Assembly: GCF_017814975.1 (NCBI RefSeq)
Contig: NZ_JAGIQA010000003.1
Location: 248,001 to 312,000 of the forward strand
Direction of reading: 5' to 3'
DNA from: Cupriavidus consociatus
GTDB taxonomy: Bacteria; Pseudomonadota; Gammaproteobacteria; Burkholderiales; Burkholderiaceae
Length of the DNA stretch: 64,000 nt
In this document: positions 57,364 through 64,000 of the stretch, in pieces
Layout of the letters: every line of letters begins with the position of its first letter
Numbering within the stretch: position 1 is the stretch's first letter
Notes under the pieces: generated by a model
Databases searched by the model: none
The model's input: only the letters and a program-made list of their open reading frames with translations
Told to the model about the DNA's origin: nothing
Program-made: the position numbers and the translations under genes

Positions 57364-57470
57364 GGTTACCTCCGTTCAGGGCGCGATGTGCGCGCCAGTA
57401 ACCATGAGCAAGCGAAAGCCGTGCCCGTGCCGTGTGGCCCGCGCTACGCCCTTCGCTTGCGGCAAGCGGC

Positions 57471-63368
<5,898 letters not shown>

Positions 63369-63496
63369 GATTTTTTCTTTCGGATCAATGCGTTAAGGGA
63401 GGGACAGGCGTGGACGGCGGGTGGCGATGGGTCAGGCGGGCCTGGAGCAAACCACCATAGCACAGCGCCTGCGCAGGTCCGCGAAGGCCTGGCCCA

Positions 63497-63520
63497 TACA
63501 CTGTACATCCATACAGTGTA
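63497..63520. promoter_or_regulatory. LexA (SOS) box upstream of uvrA
   Basis: TACACTGTA and TACAGTGTA form perfect 9-bp arms around a 6-bp spacer. The core is CTGT-N8-ACAG (63501-63516), the SOS-box pattern of beta- and gammaproteobacteria. It lies about 130 bp upstream of the uvrA start, so uvrA is probably repressed by LexA and induced by DNA damage. Confidence 0.85.
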
Positions 63521-63913
63521 ACAGTTTCGAAAAGGATTCGTATCGGTCTGGATGACGCCGTTGTGTAGGAAACCGGAATTAACCGGACTACGTGCGCTTT
63601 TGTTGGATCAGAAATCCGGAATTGGCTGGATTGCCGCGCAGCCCGATGTGGGCGAGGCTCTCCAAGGTGAGGGTCATTTTCGACCCCGTCTGTGTTTCGG
63701 ATGAATGTGAATTTGTTGCGGTTTGCGCGGAGCGAGGGCTGAAGTCGACGTGCTTAGCAGCCGCGTCCCCGGTCAGGCCTCACTCTTAATCTACGAGGCA
63801 GGCGAAGCTTCATCATGAAGCCGGGCTACGTCGGCACCTGGCGCAACCTTGAGACCGTGCGCAAGGTGTGGGTCACAGCCTGACGGACGTTGAGTTTCAG
63901 CACGGACTCCATA

Positions 63914-63952
63914 GTGACGCACGGCGCCAAATTTCATGCGCCAGTGCGTCAC
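63914..63952. repeat. 14-bp imperfect inverted repeat (hairpin)
   Basis: GTGACGCACGGCGC (63914-63927) pairs with GCGCC-A-GTGCGTCAC (63938-63952), one base bulged, around a 10-nt loop. No T-run follows. It could be a terminator for a gene beyond the window, a protein-binding site or the edge of a mobile element. Confidence 0.6.
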
Positions 63953-64000
63953 CTCATCACTCCCAATCTGGCTTTCCGGTTGCGATAATACTCACTGGAT

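Larger units (their letters stand above)
63369..64000. other. Gene-poor stretch at the window end
   Basis: About 630 bp without a convincing gene. It holds the uvrA control region with the LexA box and, beyond about 63520, sequence that is less GC-rich than the rest. A 65-codon plus-strand frame at 63592 and short fragments near 63814 have no family likeness; degraded coding DNA or a mobile-element relic is possible. A strong imperfect palindrome lies at 63914-63952. Confidence 0.5.

Noticed and set aside
63592..63789. 65-codon plus-strand frame near the window end
   Set aside because: No ribosome binding site, no motif and unusual composition. It is treated as non-coding until homologues are found.

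Overview
The window is GC-rich, gene-dense chromosomal DNA from a betaproteobacterium, most likely Cupriavidus or a close Burkholderiaceae relative. This is inferred from the Bug/TctC solute-binding receptor, paired IclR regulators, a FlhD homologue behind an FNR-type regulator, DUF3079/DUF2783/DUF2383 small proteins and a double-length UvrA. The species cannot be fixed from sequence reading alone. I saw no rRNA, tRNA, CRISPR array, prophage or intact insertion sequence.

Region 1 (1-18255) is catabolic and regulatory. It holds the 3' part of a sulfatase/phosphonate-monoesterase-like hydrolase, an arginase, a frameshifted host-attachment-family gene and a small Ser/Gly-rich lipoprotein. A GntR/HutC regulator is divergent from a TauD-type dioxygenase plus aldehyde dehydrogenase pair, with two palindromic operators between them. 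Then come an AI-2E-family permease, two small Cys-rich proteins, a wrecked zinc alcohol dehydrogenase on the minus strand and a GabD-like dehydrogenase. An FNR-type regulator / FlhD-like / unknown-protein operon is divergent from a PAS-PAS hybrid histidine kinase. The region ends with a Bug receptor and two coupled IclR regulators.

Region 2 (18580-23183) is a compact probable catabolic operon: metallo-beta-lactamase-fold protein, class A FAD monooxygenase, DUF2783 protein and MFS permease. It is divergent from the two IclR genes that probably control it.

Region 3 (23250-57363) looks like a stress and storage island. The core (31676-52831) is a glycogen/trehalose block: GlgE with a large extra N-terminal domain, TreS fused to maltokinase, GlgB, GlgX, MalQ, GlgP, TreZ and TreY. 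Five of these genes overlap their neighbour by 1-4 nt. Together they could run a closed loop: trehalose to maltose to maltose-1-phosphate to branched alpha-glucan, and glucan back to trehalose (TreY/TreZ) or to glucose-1-phosphate (GlgP). No glgC, glgA or otsAB is present in the window. The core is flanked by stress-type accessory genes: four BON-domain proteins, DUF2188, DUF2383, DUF421, CinA, erythromycin esterase, small disordered or periplasmic proteins, an FMN reductase and an endonuclease/exonuclease/phosphatase-family protein. A 12-bp intergenic motif recurs upstream of glgE, upstream of treZ and, on the minus strand, upstream of the gene after treY.

Region 4 (57471-64000) is a 1965-residue UvrA containing two complete UvrA units. 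A textbook LexA/SOS box lies about 130 bp upstream of its start. About 630 bp without a convincing gene follow and contain a strong imperfect palindrome near the window end.

The best candidates for new biology are the shared 12-mer of the glucan/trehalose genes, the GlgE fusion, the orphan FNR-FlhD operon and the ligand-depleted metallo-beta-lactamase-fold protein in the IclR-controlled cluster.
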